64,000 nt of DNA from Bradyrhizobium sp. URHD0069 (GCF_000701345.1 NZ_JNIJ01000015.1:1-64000), one strand, 5' to 3'; positions 1 to 8,840 are shown, counted from the first letter of the stretch. Made by a program: numbers and translations. Notes: generated from the sequence alone by a model not told the origin.

Positions 1-202
1 CCAACGCGCTGAAAAGCCATTGCGATAGCGGCCCGGCTTCCAGTCCGATCCGCCTGAAGCGGTAGATGGGGTTCCGCAGAACCTGCAGCAGAGCTTCAGG
101 CTCGCTCGCCACCTTCACTTCCCGCACGATCCTGCCCGTGTCATCCACAATGCAGACGCTGGTCTGCTTGACCGATACGTCTAATCCAGCAAAATGGTCC
201 AT
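1..202 (-). mobile_element. IS110-family transposase, N-terminal part (cut by window edge)
   Basis: Reading the minus strand from an ATG at 202 gives 67 residues starting MDHFAGLDVSVKQTSVCIVD and continuing in frame to base 1. The GLDVS motif (Asp8) and the later GLEAGP motif (Glu55) match the first two acidic residues of the RuvC-like DEDD domain of IS110-family transposases. The rest of the enzyme, including the C-terminal transposase_20 region with its catalytic serine, lies outside the window. IS110 elements usually lack clear terminal inverted repeats, and I could not place the element end between 203 and about 496. The element lies next to a 5'-truncated oxidoreductase gene and may have caused that truncation. 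Confidence 0.85.
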
Positions 203-496
203 GCTGCGCTTCTCCTTCTGATGCTTGAGGCCGTAACCACGGACCTCGTTTCACCATCAGCCTGAAGCGCAGCACCCAAAATCTTCAGCTATCCACAAGC
301 TGGGCCGGCCGATTACCCCATCTTTGGTGGGGGTAAACCGGACAAATAATAAGCGACGGCCGACGTCGCCCTTTGACCCGAAGCAGACTCGCGGCGAAGA
401 AATCGTACTAACGCATGCGGCGTCGGACCGATCGCTTTGACCCCGAAGCGGTCGTAAATTCCGTGGGACGCGTGACCGGGAAGATTTCGCGCACAT
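203..496. other. Junction between IS110 gene and truncated oxidoreductase; no gene
   Basis: No credible coding region is seen. The part nearest 203 is presumably the upstream end of the IS element. On the minus strand, roughly 300-400 translates to FGSKGDV and VRFTPTKDG, which resembles (from memory) a non-coding dispersed repeat often mis-annotated as short hypothetical proteins in Bradyrhizobium. Homology to the downstream oxidoreductase begins only at about 500, preceded by an in-frame TGA at 473-475. Confidence 0.4.
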
Positions 497-1573
497 ATGT
501 GGGGGCTGCTCGACCGCCTTGTGGCGACCGGATGCCCGCCGATCCACACCTACTCCTTTGACTTTGGCCCCTTCACGATTGCCGGCGCCCCGGGCACTGA
601 CAAGAGCCCTTTCGCCTGCTGCCCGCGGCGAACCATCCTCGACAAGCTGCTCGTCGACGCCGCGGCCGAATCCGGTGCGGAGATCCGTCAGGGCTTCGTG
701 GTCGAGGAGATTCTTTTCGAAGACGACCGTGCGGTCGGCATCAAGGGTCGATCAAGGCACGGCGGTTCGGTCACGGAGCATGCCGACGTGATCGCCGGGG
801 CCGACGGCCGGCACTCGATGGTGAGTGAAGCGGTTTGTCCTGAGCAGTACCGCGAGAAGGCGCCGCTGCTGGCGGGTTACTACAGCTATTGGAGCGGTCT
901 GCCCATGAATGGCCGGTTTGAAAGCTATATCCGCGACAAGCGCGGATTTGCGGCGGTCCCGACCCACGACGGTCTGACGCTTGTGATCGCCGGGTGGCCT
1001 TACGCGGAGTTTGAGAAGAACAAGCAGGACATCGAGGGCAGCTATCTGAAGACCATCGAACTGGCGCCGGCCTTTGCCGATCGCCTGCGCAGCGCGACGC
1101 GCCAAGCGCCGTTTGCGGGTACGGCGGTGCCGAACTATTTTCGCAAGCCCTACGGCCCCGGCTGGGCTCTCGTGGAGGACGCCGGCTACAATAAGGACTT
1201 CATTACCGCGCAGGGAATTCTCGATGCCTTCCGCGATGCCGAACTCTGCGCGACGGCACTCGACGAGTCTTTCTCAGGCGCGCGGCCATTCGATGATGCC
1301 ATGGGTGAATATCAGCACACCCGCGACGCGCAGGTTGGGGCGATGTACGATTTCACTTGCGAGCTCGCAACGCTGGAGCCCCCGCCGCCCGAGCTGCAGC
1401 AGCTCCTTCAGGCGGCTCACGGCAACCAGGCGGCCATGGACGGATTTGTGCGTCTGAACGCCGGCACGATATCGCCGACGGAATTCTTTGCGCCACAGAA
1501 CATCGAAGCGATCTTTGCCGCTGCAGCCTCAAGAGCTCACAGCGTGGGTGCTATTGGTGAGAGAGCCCCTTGA
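497..1573 (+). pseudogene. 5'-truncated FAD-dependent monooxygenase (geranylgeranyl reductase/PHBH-like)
   Basis: The 358-residue frame matches the middle and C-terminal parts of a class A flavin monooxygenase or geranylgeranyl-reductase-like oxidoreductase. It has the DG-type motif ADGRHS near residue 116 and the C-terminal GWALV-DAGYNKDFITAQG block. About 55-60 N-terminal residues that should carry the GxGxxG FAD-binding Rossmann motif are absent: the recognisable part opens with WGLLDRLVATGCPP directly after the ATG, and an in-frame stop lies 21 bases upstream of that ATG. The conserved Gly of the C-terminal FAD-binding GD motif is Glu here (GAG at 1175-1177). Both defects argue for a dead gene, probably broken when the neighbouring IS110 element arrived. 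A short ORF could still be translated but should not bind FAD normally. Confidence 0.75.
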
Positions 1574-1702
1574 TCCGATCGGTGAGCATAGTTGAGACAT
1601 TGCGGCTTAGTCCGCTCTGGGTCGATTTTGGCCGCGGCATATCCGGTTAGGGGTTAATCCCGGAAATGCCGGTTCGCTGTTGAGGGCGGTGCCGCAAAGC
1701 CG

Positions 1703-2095
1703 CTACTTGGTCTTCCCGTCCTTGTCGTATTGCGCAAGAAACGCCCAGAGATCGTTGACCTCTTTCTCGTTCTTGACGCCGGCGAATGCCATCTTGGTGC
1801 CGGGAATCTTTGCCTTCGGGTCCTTGATGTATTCCTTGAATTCGGCCTCGTTCCAGGTGATGCCGGAATTCTTGTTGGCTTCCGAGTAGGAATAGCCTTC
1901 CACCGTGCCGGCCTTGCGGCCGTCTAACCCGTTGAGCACCGGGCCGATCTTGTTCTTGGCGCCTTCCCCGACTGCGTGGCAGGCTAGGCATTTGTTGAAC
2001 GATGTCTTGCCGGCCGCGACGTCCTGGGCCAGTGCCACGGATGCGGTTGCCGACGATGCGATGACGACCAGCGCGCTCAGGGTCAGGTTTCTCAT
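1703..2095 (-). CDS. Cytochrome c2-like periplasmic c-type cytochrome
   Basis: This 130-residue class I cytochrome c opens with a Sec signal peptide (MRNLTLSALVVIASSATA, ending SVALAQ), so the mature protein is periplasmic. The haem motif CLACH follows, with KNKIGPVLNGLDGRKAG after it and the Met ligand region GTKMAFAGV near residue 100. Size and motif order fit the cytochrome c2/c550 group that shuttles electrons between the bc1 complex and oxidases or dehydrogenases. I chose the ATG at 2095 because the signal peptide begins there and GAAGAG lies just upstream; an upstream ATG would add a non-homologous 32-residue leader. The gene is divergent from glcD, with 229 bases between, so the two promoters share this gap. 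A role as acceptor for the adjacent glycolate oxidase is possible but unproven. Confidence 0.9.
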   Translation of the reverse strand: MRNLTLSALVVIASSATASVALAQDVAAGKTSFNKCLACHAVGEGAKNKIGPVLNGLDGRKAGTVEGYSYSEANKNSGITWNEAEFKEYIKDPKAKIPGTKMAFAGVKNEKEVNDLWAFLAQYDKDGKTK

Positions 2096-2324
2096 TGGAT
2101 GCTCTTCGTGGGTTTGGGGCGACGATCCAGCCGCCCGTTGTTGCACGGGGCGCTCGCGGTGGACAAGCCGTGAAACGCGTCCGGGTTTCATCTATCTTAC
2201 TTACGCCTTTCTGATGGCTGGCATTCGGGCAGCGCGAGCTATTCAAAACGTGCTTGATTTATCATGACAAATCGGCGAGCACGAAAGCGCTCGCAGCCCG
2301 GGCGGCTCGGCGGGAGAAGTAGCT

Positions 2325-3818
2325 ATGACCATCATGATGCCCACATCGGATCAGGCGGTTTTGGGCCGCCGCGACGCCATCGTGGCGGCGCTGCGCGCGA
2401 TCGTGCCGGGCGAGGGCGTGATCGACAGTGCTGCCGAAATGCTGCCCTACGAGTCCGATGGCTTGATGGCCTATCGTCAGCCGCCGATGGTCGTGGTGCT
2501 CCCGGACACGTCAGAGCAGGTGTCGCAGGTTCTGAAATATTGCTTCGAGCAGGGCATCAAGGTGGTGCCGCGCGGCGCGGGCACCTCGTTGTCCGGCGGC
2601 GCGCTGCCGCTGGCCGATGGCGTGCTGCTTGGGCTTGGCAAATTCAAGCGGATCCGCGAGATCGATTTCGATAACCGTGTCGTGGTGACCGAACCGGGCG
2701 TGACGAATCTCGCCATCAGCCAGGCGGTCGCCCACGCCGGATTCTATTATGCGCCCGACCCGTCGTCGCAGATTGCCTGCTCGATCGGCGGCAATGTCGC
2801 GGAGAATTCCGGCGGCGTGCATTGCCTGAAATACGGCATGACGACCAACAACGTGTTGGGCTGCGAGATCGTGCTGATGTCGGGCGAAATCATCAAGGTC
2901 GGCGGCAAGTCCGCGGAGCATAGCGGCTACGACCTGATGGGAATCATCACGGGATCCGAAGGCCTGCTCGGCGTCATCACCGAGGTCACGGTGCGGATTC
3001 TTCAGAAGCCGGAGACCGCCCGCGCTGTGATGGTCGGCTTTGCGCAAGTCGAGGCAGCCGGCGAATGCGTGGCGCGGATTATCGGCGCCGGGATCATCCC
3101 GGGCGGCATGGAAATGATGGACAGACCGGCGATCCACGCCGCCGAAGCCTTCGTCCATGCCGGCTATCCGCTCGACGTCGAGGCGCTTTTGATTATCGAA
3201 CTCGATGGCCCCGGGGTCGAGGTCGACGAACTGATCGAGCGGGTCGAGGCGATCGCGCAAGGCTGCGGCTCGACGACGTGCCAGATTTCCACTTCCGAGA
3301 CGGAGCGGAATCTGTTCTGGGCCGGCCGCAAGGCGGCATTCCCTGCGGTGGGGCGGATTTCGCCGGACTATCTCTGCATGGATGGCACCATCCCGCGCGG
3401 CAAATTGCCGGAGGCCCTGACGCGAATCCGGAACCTGTCGGAAAAATACGATCTCCGCGTCGCCAATGTGTTTCATGCCGGCGACGGCAATCTGCATCCC
3501 TTGATTCTGTACGACGCCAACAAGCCCGGCGAGATGGAACGCGCCGAAGCCTTTGGCGCGGATATCTTAAGGGTCTGTGTGGAACTCGGCGGCGTGCTCA
3601 CCGGCGAACATGGCGTCGGCATCGAGAAGCGCGACCTGATGCCGGAGATGTTCAGCGAGATCGATCTCAATCAGCAGCAACGGCTGAAATGCGCTTTCGA
3701 CGCGCAGGGGCTGCTCAACCCCGGCAAGGTGTTTCCGACCCTGCACCGCTGCGCCGAACTCGGCCGCATGCATGTCCACGGCGGCAAGCTCGCCTTCCCT
3801 GATCTTCCGCGGTTTTGA
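2325..3818 (+). CDS. glcD: Glycolate oxidase, FAD-linked subunit GlcD
   Basis: The 497-residue product is the catalytic flavoprotein of the GlcDEF complex, which oxidises glycolate (and often D-lactate) to glyoxylate at the inner face of the membrane. It shows the PCMH-type FAD-binding domain (PRGAGTSLSGGALPLADGV near 85-105 and CSIGGNVAENSGG near 152) and the FAD-oxidase C-terminal domain with HAGDGNLHP near 386 and GEHGVGIEKRDLMPE near 428. Length is normal for the family. It starts the block glcD-glcE-glcF; the 192-base gap before glcE is larger than usual for this operon. The ATG at 2325 follows a GGGAGAAGTAGCT ribosome-binding region. Confidence 0.95.
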   Translation: MTIMMPTSDQAVLGRRDAIVAALRAIVPGEGVIDSAAEMLPYESDGLMAYRQPPMVVVLPDTSEQVSQVLKYCFEQGIKVVPRGAGTSLSGGALPLADGVLLGLGKFKRIREIDFDNRVVVTEPGVTNLAISQAVAHAGFYYAPDPSSQIACSIGGNVAENSGGVHCLKYGMTTNNVLGCEIVLMSGEIIKVGGKSAEHSGYDLMGIITGSEGLLGVITEVTVRILQKPETARAVMVGFAQVEAAGECVARIIGAGIIPGGMEMMDRPAIHAAEAFVHAGYPLDVEALLIIELDGPGVEVDELIERVEAIAQGCGSTTCQISTSETERNLFWAGRKAAFPAVGRISPDYLCMDGTIPRGKLPEALTRIRNLSEKYDLRVANVFHAGDGNLHPLILYDANKPGEMERAEAFGADILRVCVELGGVLTGEHGVGIEKRDLMPEMFSEIDLNQQQRLKCAFDAQGLLNPGKVFPTLHRCAELGRMHVHGGKLAFPDLPRF

Positions 3819-3887
3819 CGATGAGGGCCGTCCATTTTCCGATCGTCACGCCCCGCCACGGGATCTCGCGTTTGGCGTGCCCGATGA

Positions 3888-4010
3888 GAGGCTCAAGCGG
3901 GGAATTCGGAATTCCGCGCCGTCGAGGCCTATCTGCGGCTTCTGCGATGGCTGGATCGTTCGCTGGAGCCTGTCATCGGGCGGCGCATCGCGCCGACCCG
4001 GTGGCGGACG
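3888..4010 (+). other. Open in-frame stretch upstream of glcE, no start codon
   Basis: Between glcD and glcE, the 41 codons after TGA at 3885-3887 stay open in the glcE frame and read as a plausible amphipathic helix (AVEAYLRLLRWLDRSLEP). I see no ATG, GTG or TTG in this stretch, so it is unlikely to be translated as drawn. It may be the tail of a vanished small gene or chance. The rest of 3819-4010 contains nothing I recognise. Confidence 0.3.
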
Positions 4011-5276
4011 ATGGCCACAAAGAGCAGATCTAGTCTCGTGGATACCCTGAGAGTACGTGACGCCAAGGACGTCGAGCAGGTAGTGCGCGCGGCGATTGCC
4101 AGCGAGCAGCCGCTGGAAATCATCGGCCATGGCAGTAAGCGGCTGATCGGCCAGCCGATGGCGACCAACGCGCTGCTCGACCTTTCGGCGCTCAATGCGG
4201 TGACATCATATGAACCAAACGAGTTGATTATCACCGTGCAGGCGGGCGCGCCGCTCGCCGACGTTCTGTCGCTGATCGACAGCAAAAATCAGCAGTTCGC
4301 CTTCGAGCCCATCAATACCGCGCGGCTCATGGGGACGCCAAACCTGGGAACCATCGGTGGTATGATCGGTGCCGGGCTGGCAGGTCCCCGCCGCATCAGG
4401 GCCGGCGGCGCGCGCGACCATCTGCTGGGCGCACATGCGGTGTCGGGCTTCGGCGACAGTTTCAAGGCCGGCGGCCGGGTGGTGAAGAACGTCACCGGCT
4501 ACGACCTTTGCAAGCTATTGGCCGGATCCTGGGGCACGCTGGCGGTCATGACGGAAGTGACGTTGAAGGTGATGCCGCGTCCGGAAAGCGAGCGCACGCT
4601 GGTGCTGCGCGGGCTGGACGATGTCGCCGCAAACCGGGCGATGACCGCGGCGCTGGGCTCACCTTTCGATGTGTCCGGCGCGGCGCATGTGCCGAAATCT
4701 GCCTTCCAAGCGGCGGTGAACGGGCTCGGCGATCACGGATCGCCGCGAGAGGCAGTTACCCTGCTGCGGCTGGAGGGCATCACGGCGTCGGCTACCCATC
4801 GCGCCGCAGCACTCGCCAGGCTGCTTGCGCCGTTTGGAACGGCGGAAATTGTAGAAGATGCGGCCTCTGCGGTGATCTGGAGTTCGGTTCGCGACGTTCA
4901 AGCATTTGCCGCCGAGGGCGCGCTCGGCGCGTGGCCGGTATGGCGGATCGTTTGCCCGCCAGCCTCCGGCGGCGCGCTCGGTGAGCGGCTGGCACGAGAC
5001 ACCGGCGGTGACGTGACCTATGATTGGGGCGGCGGCCTCGTCTGGGCGGCCCTGCCGCCCAAGCCCGACGCCCAGGCCGCGCTGGTGCGCCAGCGAGTCA
5101 ATGCCGTTGGCGGCCATGCCATGCTGGTACGCGCGCCTGAAGAGGTTCGCCGCAGCGTCGACGTGTTTCATCCGCAGCCAAGCGGCCTTGCCGCGCTGGG
5201 CGAACGCGTCCGCCACGGCTTCGATCCGAAAAATATCCTCAATCGCGGCCGGATGACGCGAGAAACTCCGCTATGA
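4011..5276 (+). CDS. glcE: Glycolate oxidase subunit GlcE
   Basis: The 421-residue FAD-binding subunit of glycolate oxidase is homologous to the N-terminal half of GlcD. An FAD-binding PCMH domain spans about residues 20-190, with GHGSKRLIGQP near 42, TPNLGTIGGMIGAGLAGPRR near 110 and GGRVVKNVTGYDLCKLLAGS near 150. The C-terminus ends FDPKNILNRGRM, the usual family signature. The ATG at 4011 has GGTGG upstream; a GTG at 4038 (VDTLRVRDAKDVE) is an alternative start. The last four bases overlap the glcF start (ATGA), which implies translational coupling. Confidence 0.93.
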   Translation: MATKSRSSLVDTLRVRDAKDVEQVVRAAIASEQPLEIIGHGSKRLIGQPMATNALLDLSALNAVTSYEPNELIITVQAGAPLADVLSLIDSKNQQFAFEPINTARLMGTPNLGTIGGMIGAGLAGPRRIRAGGARDHLLGAHAVSGFGDSFKAGGRVVKNVTGYDLCKLLAGSWGTLAVMTEVTLKVMPRPESERTLVLRGLDDVAANRAMTAALGSPFDVSGAAHVPKSAFQAAVNGLGDHGSPREAVTLLRLEGITASATHRAAALARLLAPFGTAEIVEDAASAVIWSSVRDVQAFAAEGALGAWPVWRIVCPPASGGALGERLARDTGGDVTYDWGGGLVWAALPPKPDAQAALVRQRVNAVGGHAMLVRAPEEVRRSVDVFHPQPSGLAALGERVRHGFDPKNILNRGRMTRETPL

Positions 5277-6589
5277 AAACCGAATTCAGCCTTGTCCAAC
5301 TCGCAAATCCCGATATCGCGGAAGCCGACAAGATCTTGCGCGCCTGCGTGCATTGCGGGTTCTGCACCGCGACCTGTCCGACCTACGTGCTGCTCGGCGA
5401 TGAACTCGATAGCCCCCGCGGCCGGATCTATCTCATCAAGGAGATGCTGGAAAAGGACCGGCCACCGACGCAAGAGGTGGTCAAGCACATCGACCGCTGC
5501 CTCTCCTGCCTCGCCTGCATGACCACCTGTCCGTCAGGTGTGAACTACATGCATCTGGTCGATCAGGCGCGGGTCAGGATCGAAAGAGATTATACCCGGC
5601 CGCTGGCCGAGCGGTTGCTGCGCGCCGTGCTTGCCTGGGTGCTGCCGCGGCCCGACCTGTTTCGCTTAAGCATGATCCTGGCGCGGTTCAGCCGGCCGCT
5701 GGCCGCCTTGCTGCCGACACCGAAGGCGACGTCGCCGTCGCCGACTTTGTTGCGCCGAATCAAGGCGATGCTGGCACTCGCGCCGAGTCATCTGCCGGCA
5801 CCGGGACCGGCTGGCGGAAGCGTTTTTCCGGCCCTCGGCACGCGGCGCGGACGGGTGGCTTTGCTGCAGGGCTGTGCCCAGCAGGTTCTGGCACCGCGCA
5901 TCAATCAGGCGGCCATCAATCTCCTGACGCGTCATGGCATCGAGGTGGTGCTGGTCAAGGACGAGCAATGTTGCGGCGCGCTGACCCATCATCTCGGCCG
6001 CGACGACGACGCATTGGCGCTGGCGCGCGCCAACATCGCACTCTGGACCGCGGAGGCTGAGCAAAATGGCCTCGACGCCATCCTGGTGACGACATCCGGT
6101 TGCGGCACGGTGATCAAGGACTATGGCTTCATGCTGCGCGAGGACCGCGACTTCGCGGCTGCTGCCGCGAAGATCTCGGCGCTGGCCAAGGACATCACGG
6201 AGTATGTCGGCAGCATCGATCTGCAGCCAGCGCAGCAACACAGCGACATCGTCATCGCCTATCACTCAGCTTGTTCGCTGCAGCACGGCCAGAAAATCAC
6301 CCAGCTTCCGAAAGAATTGCTTTCCAAGAACGGATTCGTGGTGAAAGATGTACCCGAGAGCCATTTGTGCTGCGGTTCGGCGGGGACGTACAACATTCTC
6401 CAGCCTGACATTGCGAACCGATTGCGTGATCGAAAGGTCGCCAATATTGCGATGATCAAGCCGGACATGATTGCTGCGGGCAATATTGGGTGCATGGTGC
6501 AGATTGCCGGTGGTACGTCAGTTCCTGTGGTGCACACCATTGAGCTTCTCGATTGGGCGACAGGCGGTCCTCGGCCAGGATTGACCTGA
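5273..6589 (+). CDS. glcF: Glycolate oxidase iron-sulfur subunit GlcF
   Basis: This 438-residue protein carries electrons from the flavin subunits to the quinone pool. Two ferredoxin-like 4Fe-4S motifs are visible (CVHCGFCTATCP near residue 24, CLSCLACMTTCPSG near 75). They are followed by two CCG-type cysteine-rich domains (QCCGALTHH near 232 and HLCCGSAGTYN near 363) as in heterodisulfide-reductase-type subunits. It overlaps glcE by four bases and is the last gene of the glc block. The histone-like gene starts 76 bases later with its own strong ribosome-binding site. Confidence 0.95.
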   Translation: MKTEFSLVQLANPDIAEADKILRACVHCGFCTATCPTYVLLGDELDSPRGRIYLIKEMLEKDRPPTQEVVKHIDRCLSCLACMTTCPSGVNYMHLVDQARVRIERDYTRPLAERLLRAVLAWVLPRPDLFRLSMILARFSRPLAALLPTPKATSPSPTLLRRIKAMLALAPSHLPAPGPAGGSVFPALGTRRGRVALLQGCAQQVLAPRINQAAINLLTRHGIEVVLVKDEQCCGALTHHLGRDDDALALARANIALWTAEAEQNGLDAILVTTSGCGTVIKDYGFMLREDRDFAAAAAKISALAKDITEYVGSIDLQPAQQHSDIVIAYHSACSLQHGQKITQLPKELLSKNGFVVKDVPESHLCCGSAGTYNILQPDIANRLRDRKVANIAMIKPDMIAAGNIGCMVQIAGGTSVPVVHTIELLDWATGGPRPGLT

Positions 6590-6665
6590 TCGATTGGCCC
6601 CGAGTGGAAACGGACGACTTGAAACGCTCGATAGACATTGATCGGCGGCAACAGGAGGGATCACG

Positions 6666-7079
6666 ATGGCTAAAGGCAAGAAGAGCAAAAAGAGCAAGAA
6701 GGCCAAAAAGGCCAAAAGAAGTCTTGTGACGGCGAAGAAGAAATCCGCGAAGAAATCTTCGAAGAAGTCGGCGAAGAAGTCGGCAAAGAAATCGGCAAAG
6801 AAGTCGGCGAAAACAGCCAAGAAGTCAGCGAAGAAATCTGCGAAGAAATCCGCCAAAAAGGCAAAGGCGGCAGCGCCGAAGAAATCCGCCAAGAAGGCCA
6901 GCGCCAAAAAGAGCGCGGCAAAAAGGAAGCCTGCTGCGCCTAAACCGGCGGCCCCGGAGGCCGCGCCGACCCCGGCTCCCGCGCCGGCATCTACGGGCCC
7001 GAGCTGGGCCTCTCCCGCTCCGGCCGAACCGTCATGGAGTTCTGGCGGTTCGTCCTCGAGCAGCGACGGCGATCACTAG
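6666..7079 (+). CDS. Lysine/alanine-rich histone H1-like protein
   Basis: The 137-residue protein has an N-terminal two thirds made of repeated KKSAKKSAKK units (residues 1 to about 90) and a C-terminal tail rich in Pro/Ala then Ser/Gly, ending in an acidic SSDGDH. The composition matches bacterial histone H1-like DNA-binding proteins (Hc1/AlgP type) that bind DNA non-specifically through Lys. There is no signal peptide or membrane segment. AGGAGGGATCACG just before the ATG is a strong ribosome-binding site. The coding DNA is itself repetitive (AAGAAGTCGGCG-like 12-mers, about 6765-6860), so its length probably varies between strains by slippage. A strong terminator follows 39 bases downstream. 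Confidence 0.85.
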   Translation: MAKGKKSKKSKKAKKAKRSLVTAKKKSAKKSSKKSAKKSAKKSAKKSAKTAKKSAKKSAKKSAKKAKAAAPKKSAKKASAKKSAAKRKPAAPKPAAPEAAPTPAPAPASTGPSWASPAPAEPSWSSGGSSSSSDGDH

Positions 7080-7117
7080 TTTAGCCAAACACGCTCGATC
7101 GCATCGGGTGACGTTTT

Positions 7118-7149
7118 AAGGCCGCAGCTCTGCTTGCTGCGGCCTTTTC
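7118..7149 (+). terminator. Rho-independent terminator after histone-like gene
   Basis: A 10-bp perfect stem (AAGGCCGCAG with CTGCGGCCTT) around a 9-base loop is followed by TTTT. It lies just past the histone-like stop at 7079. Confidence 0.9.
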
Positions 7150-7317
7150 GCGTGAGGGGACTTCCTTGTGCGAGGGAGACGCAGAGCTGACTTCCGTACT
7201 GTTCGAACTCAGTCCCGGAAGGCGACTGATTCGTCCGTCCGGCGACCGGCCGCGTAGTCCGGTCCCTCCAGAAGCCGCTGACCGCTAAGCTAAATTGACC
7301 TACAGAGACCATTCAAA

Positions 7318-7349
7318 GTTGTTGTCGGAATGCAACACCCGACGACAAC
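7318..7349. promoter_or_regulatory. Hairpin in long leader upstream of porin
   Basis: GTTGTTGTCGG and CCGACGACAAC pair over 11 positions (one G-U) around a 10-base loop. There is no T-run, so it is not a simple terminator. It lies about 190 bases before the porin ATG, in a 388-base gene-free stretch (7150-7537), and could be part of a structured 5' leader or a protein-binding site. I see nothing else in that gap. Confidence 0.4.
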
Positions 7350-7537
7350 ATCTTGCGGAAGGGCCATAATGCCCAAAAAACGCCTAATAAGTCAGCAGGT
7401 GCCCGTCTTTTTTGCTTCCCGACTTGGGTGGCGCGTTCCAGATTACCGTCAGTGAAGAATTTCGCTGCAGTCGGTTATCGCTTGTCCGTTGGGGGCGCCG
7501 GAATCAGACTGATGTTTGAAATGTGATGGGGATCGTC

Positions 7538-8587
7538 ATGAAGAAAATGGTCTTGCTGGCAACCGCGCTGGCAATAGGTTCAGGTTCCGCTCTTGCGGCG
7601 GATTTGCGCGTGAAGGCCGTCAAGGCGCCGCCGCCGCCAGCGTTCGAGCCTTGGGATTTCGCCTTCGGCAGCGCGATCATGAGCGACTACATCTTCCGCG
7701 GCATCACCCAGTCCAACCACAAGCCCTCCGTCGCGGCCTATTTCGAGCCGCGCTACAACATCAACAAGGATGTGCAGCTGTATCTCGGCGTCGCGGCCGA
7801 GAGCATCTCTTTCCCCAACCGCGCCGCCGCTGAGATCGACATCTACGGTGGTATCCGCCCGACGTTCGGCATGTTCGCCTTCGACTTCGGTGTCTGGGGC
7901 TATCTGTATCCAGGTGGCTCCTGCTTCAACTCCGCCGCCATCCCTGGTTCCGGCATTCCCGGCTCAGATGCCAGCTGCGCTGCCAGCCCGTTCGGCAATT
8001 CCGATCCGATCACCGGTGGACTTCCGATCAACGGCAACTTCGCCAAGAAGGATGCCAGCTTTTTCGAAGGTTATGCCAAGGTCAACGTGACCCTCAATGA
8101 CCAGTTCCAGATCGGCGCGACCGAATACTACTCGCCGAACTTCCTGAACCTCGGCGCCTGGGGCAATTATGCGTCGATCACCGGCAAGTGGACTGCACCG
8201 AGCGCGACGTTCGGCGCCAGCGGCGTCGGGATGTATGTCTCCGGCGAGTTCGGTCGGCAGTGGCTGGGAACCTCCGACGCCTTCTACGGCACGACCATTG
8301 CCAGCCCGCTTGGTGGCGGACCGTTCCCGAACGGCATTCCTGAGCCGAGCTACAACACCTGGAATATCGGCGTTGGCTTCACCTACAAGGTGTTCACGCT
8401 GGACCTGCGTTACTCCGACACCAACCTGTCGAAGGGCGATTGCAATGCGTTCACCAGCGACTTTACCGCTAAATTTGGCAACAACTTCACCCCGATCAAT
8501 CCGGGTGGCTTCGGCTCCAACTGGTGCGGCGCGGCCGGCATTGCCAAGCTCTCGGCTGACCTGACCGCGATGACCAGCCTGAAGTAA
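7538..8587 (+). CDS. TorF-family putative outer-membrane porin
   Basis: The 349-residue protein has a Sec signal peptide (MKKMVLLATALAIGSGSALA, cleaved near ALA-ADL). The mature part is rich in aromatic and glycine residues with alternating hydrophobicity typical of a beta-barrel. The stretch AFGSAIMSDYIFRGITQSNH right after a Pro-rich spacer matches the start of the TorF/Gcw_chp family of putative porins. Cysteines near 120-140 and around 300 may form disulfides in extracellular loops. I start at 7538 because GGGGA sits 5-9 bases upstream and the signal peptide begins there; GTG 7523 and ATG 7526 are less likely. The gene is monocistronic, with a strong terminator 20 bases downstream. Confidence 0.85.
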   Translation: MKKMVLLATALAIGSGSALAADLRVKAVKAPPPPAFEPWDFAFGSAIMSDYIFRGITQSNHKPSVAAYFEPRYNINKDVQLYLGVAAESISFPNRAAAEIDIYGGIRPTFGMFAFDFGVWGYLYPGGSCFNSAAIPGSGIPGSDASCAASPFGNSDPITGGLPINGNFAKKDASFFEGYAKVNVTLNDQFQIGATEYYSPNFLNLGAWGNYASITGKWTAPSATFGASGVGMYVSGEFGRQWLGTSDAFYGTTIASPLGGGPFPNGIPEPSYNTWNIGVGFTYKVFTLDLRYSDTNLSKGDCNAFTSDFTAKFGNNFTPINPGGFGSNWCGAAGIAKLSADLTAMTSLK

Positions 8588-8608
8588 GTTTCTCTCTCGA
8601 GACCAACG

Positions 8609-8639
8609 GGGGCGGCAGAGCAATCTGCCGCCCCTTTTG
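8609..8639 (+). terminator. Rho-independent terminator after porin
   Basis: A perfect 11-bp stem GGGGCGGCAGA/TCTGCCGCCCC with a GCAA tetraloop is followed by TTTTGTTTT. Confidence 0.95.
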
Positions 8640-8734
8640 TTTTGCGGTGGTTCTGAATGAGACCGGATTGCCTGCAGCGGGCGAGCGATGCGATCCGCCG
8701 TAACTTGCGGGCGCCGTGCTCCTGACGGAGTTTG

Positions 8735-8840
8735 CCTAGAGCCTTTTCGTTTCGATGGAATCGAAACGGGGCTCTAGATTCCTGATTTGACGCGTTTTCT
8801 TGACGCGAACCGGGCCCCACTTCGCTTGAAAACGCTCTAG
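8735..8840. repeat. Dispersed CTAGAG-bounded palindromic repeat
   Basis: An outer CTAGAG/CTCTAG pair bounds two hairpin-forming segments. The first (8736-8776) folds as CTAGAGCC..GGCTCTAG around TTTCGATGGAATCGAAA; the second contains the direct pair GACGCG. From memory this is a common intergenic repeat of Bradyrhizobiaceae. The rest of 8588-8939 holds only the porin terminator and nothing else I recognise. Confidence 0.6.

Noticed and set aside
2511..3497. 328-codon frame opposite glcD
   Set aside because: Antisense shadow with no homology and no ribosome-binding site; glcD is unambiguous.
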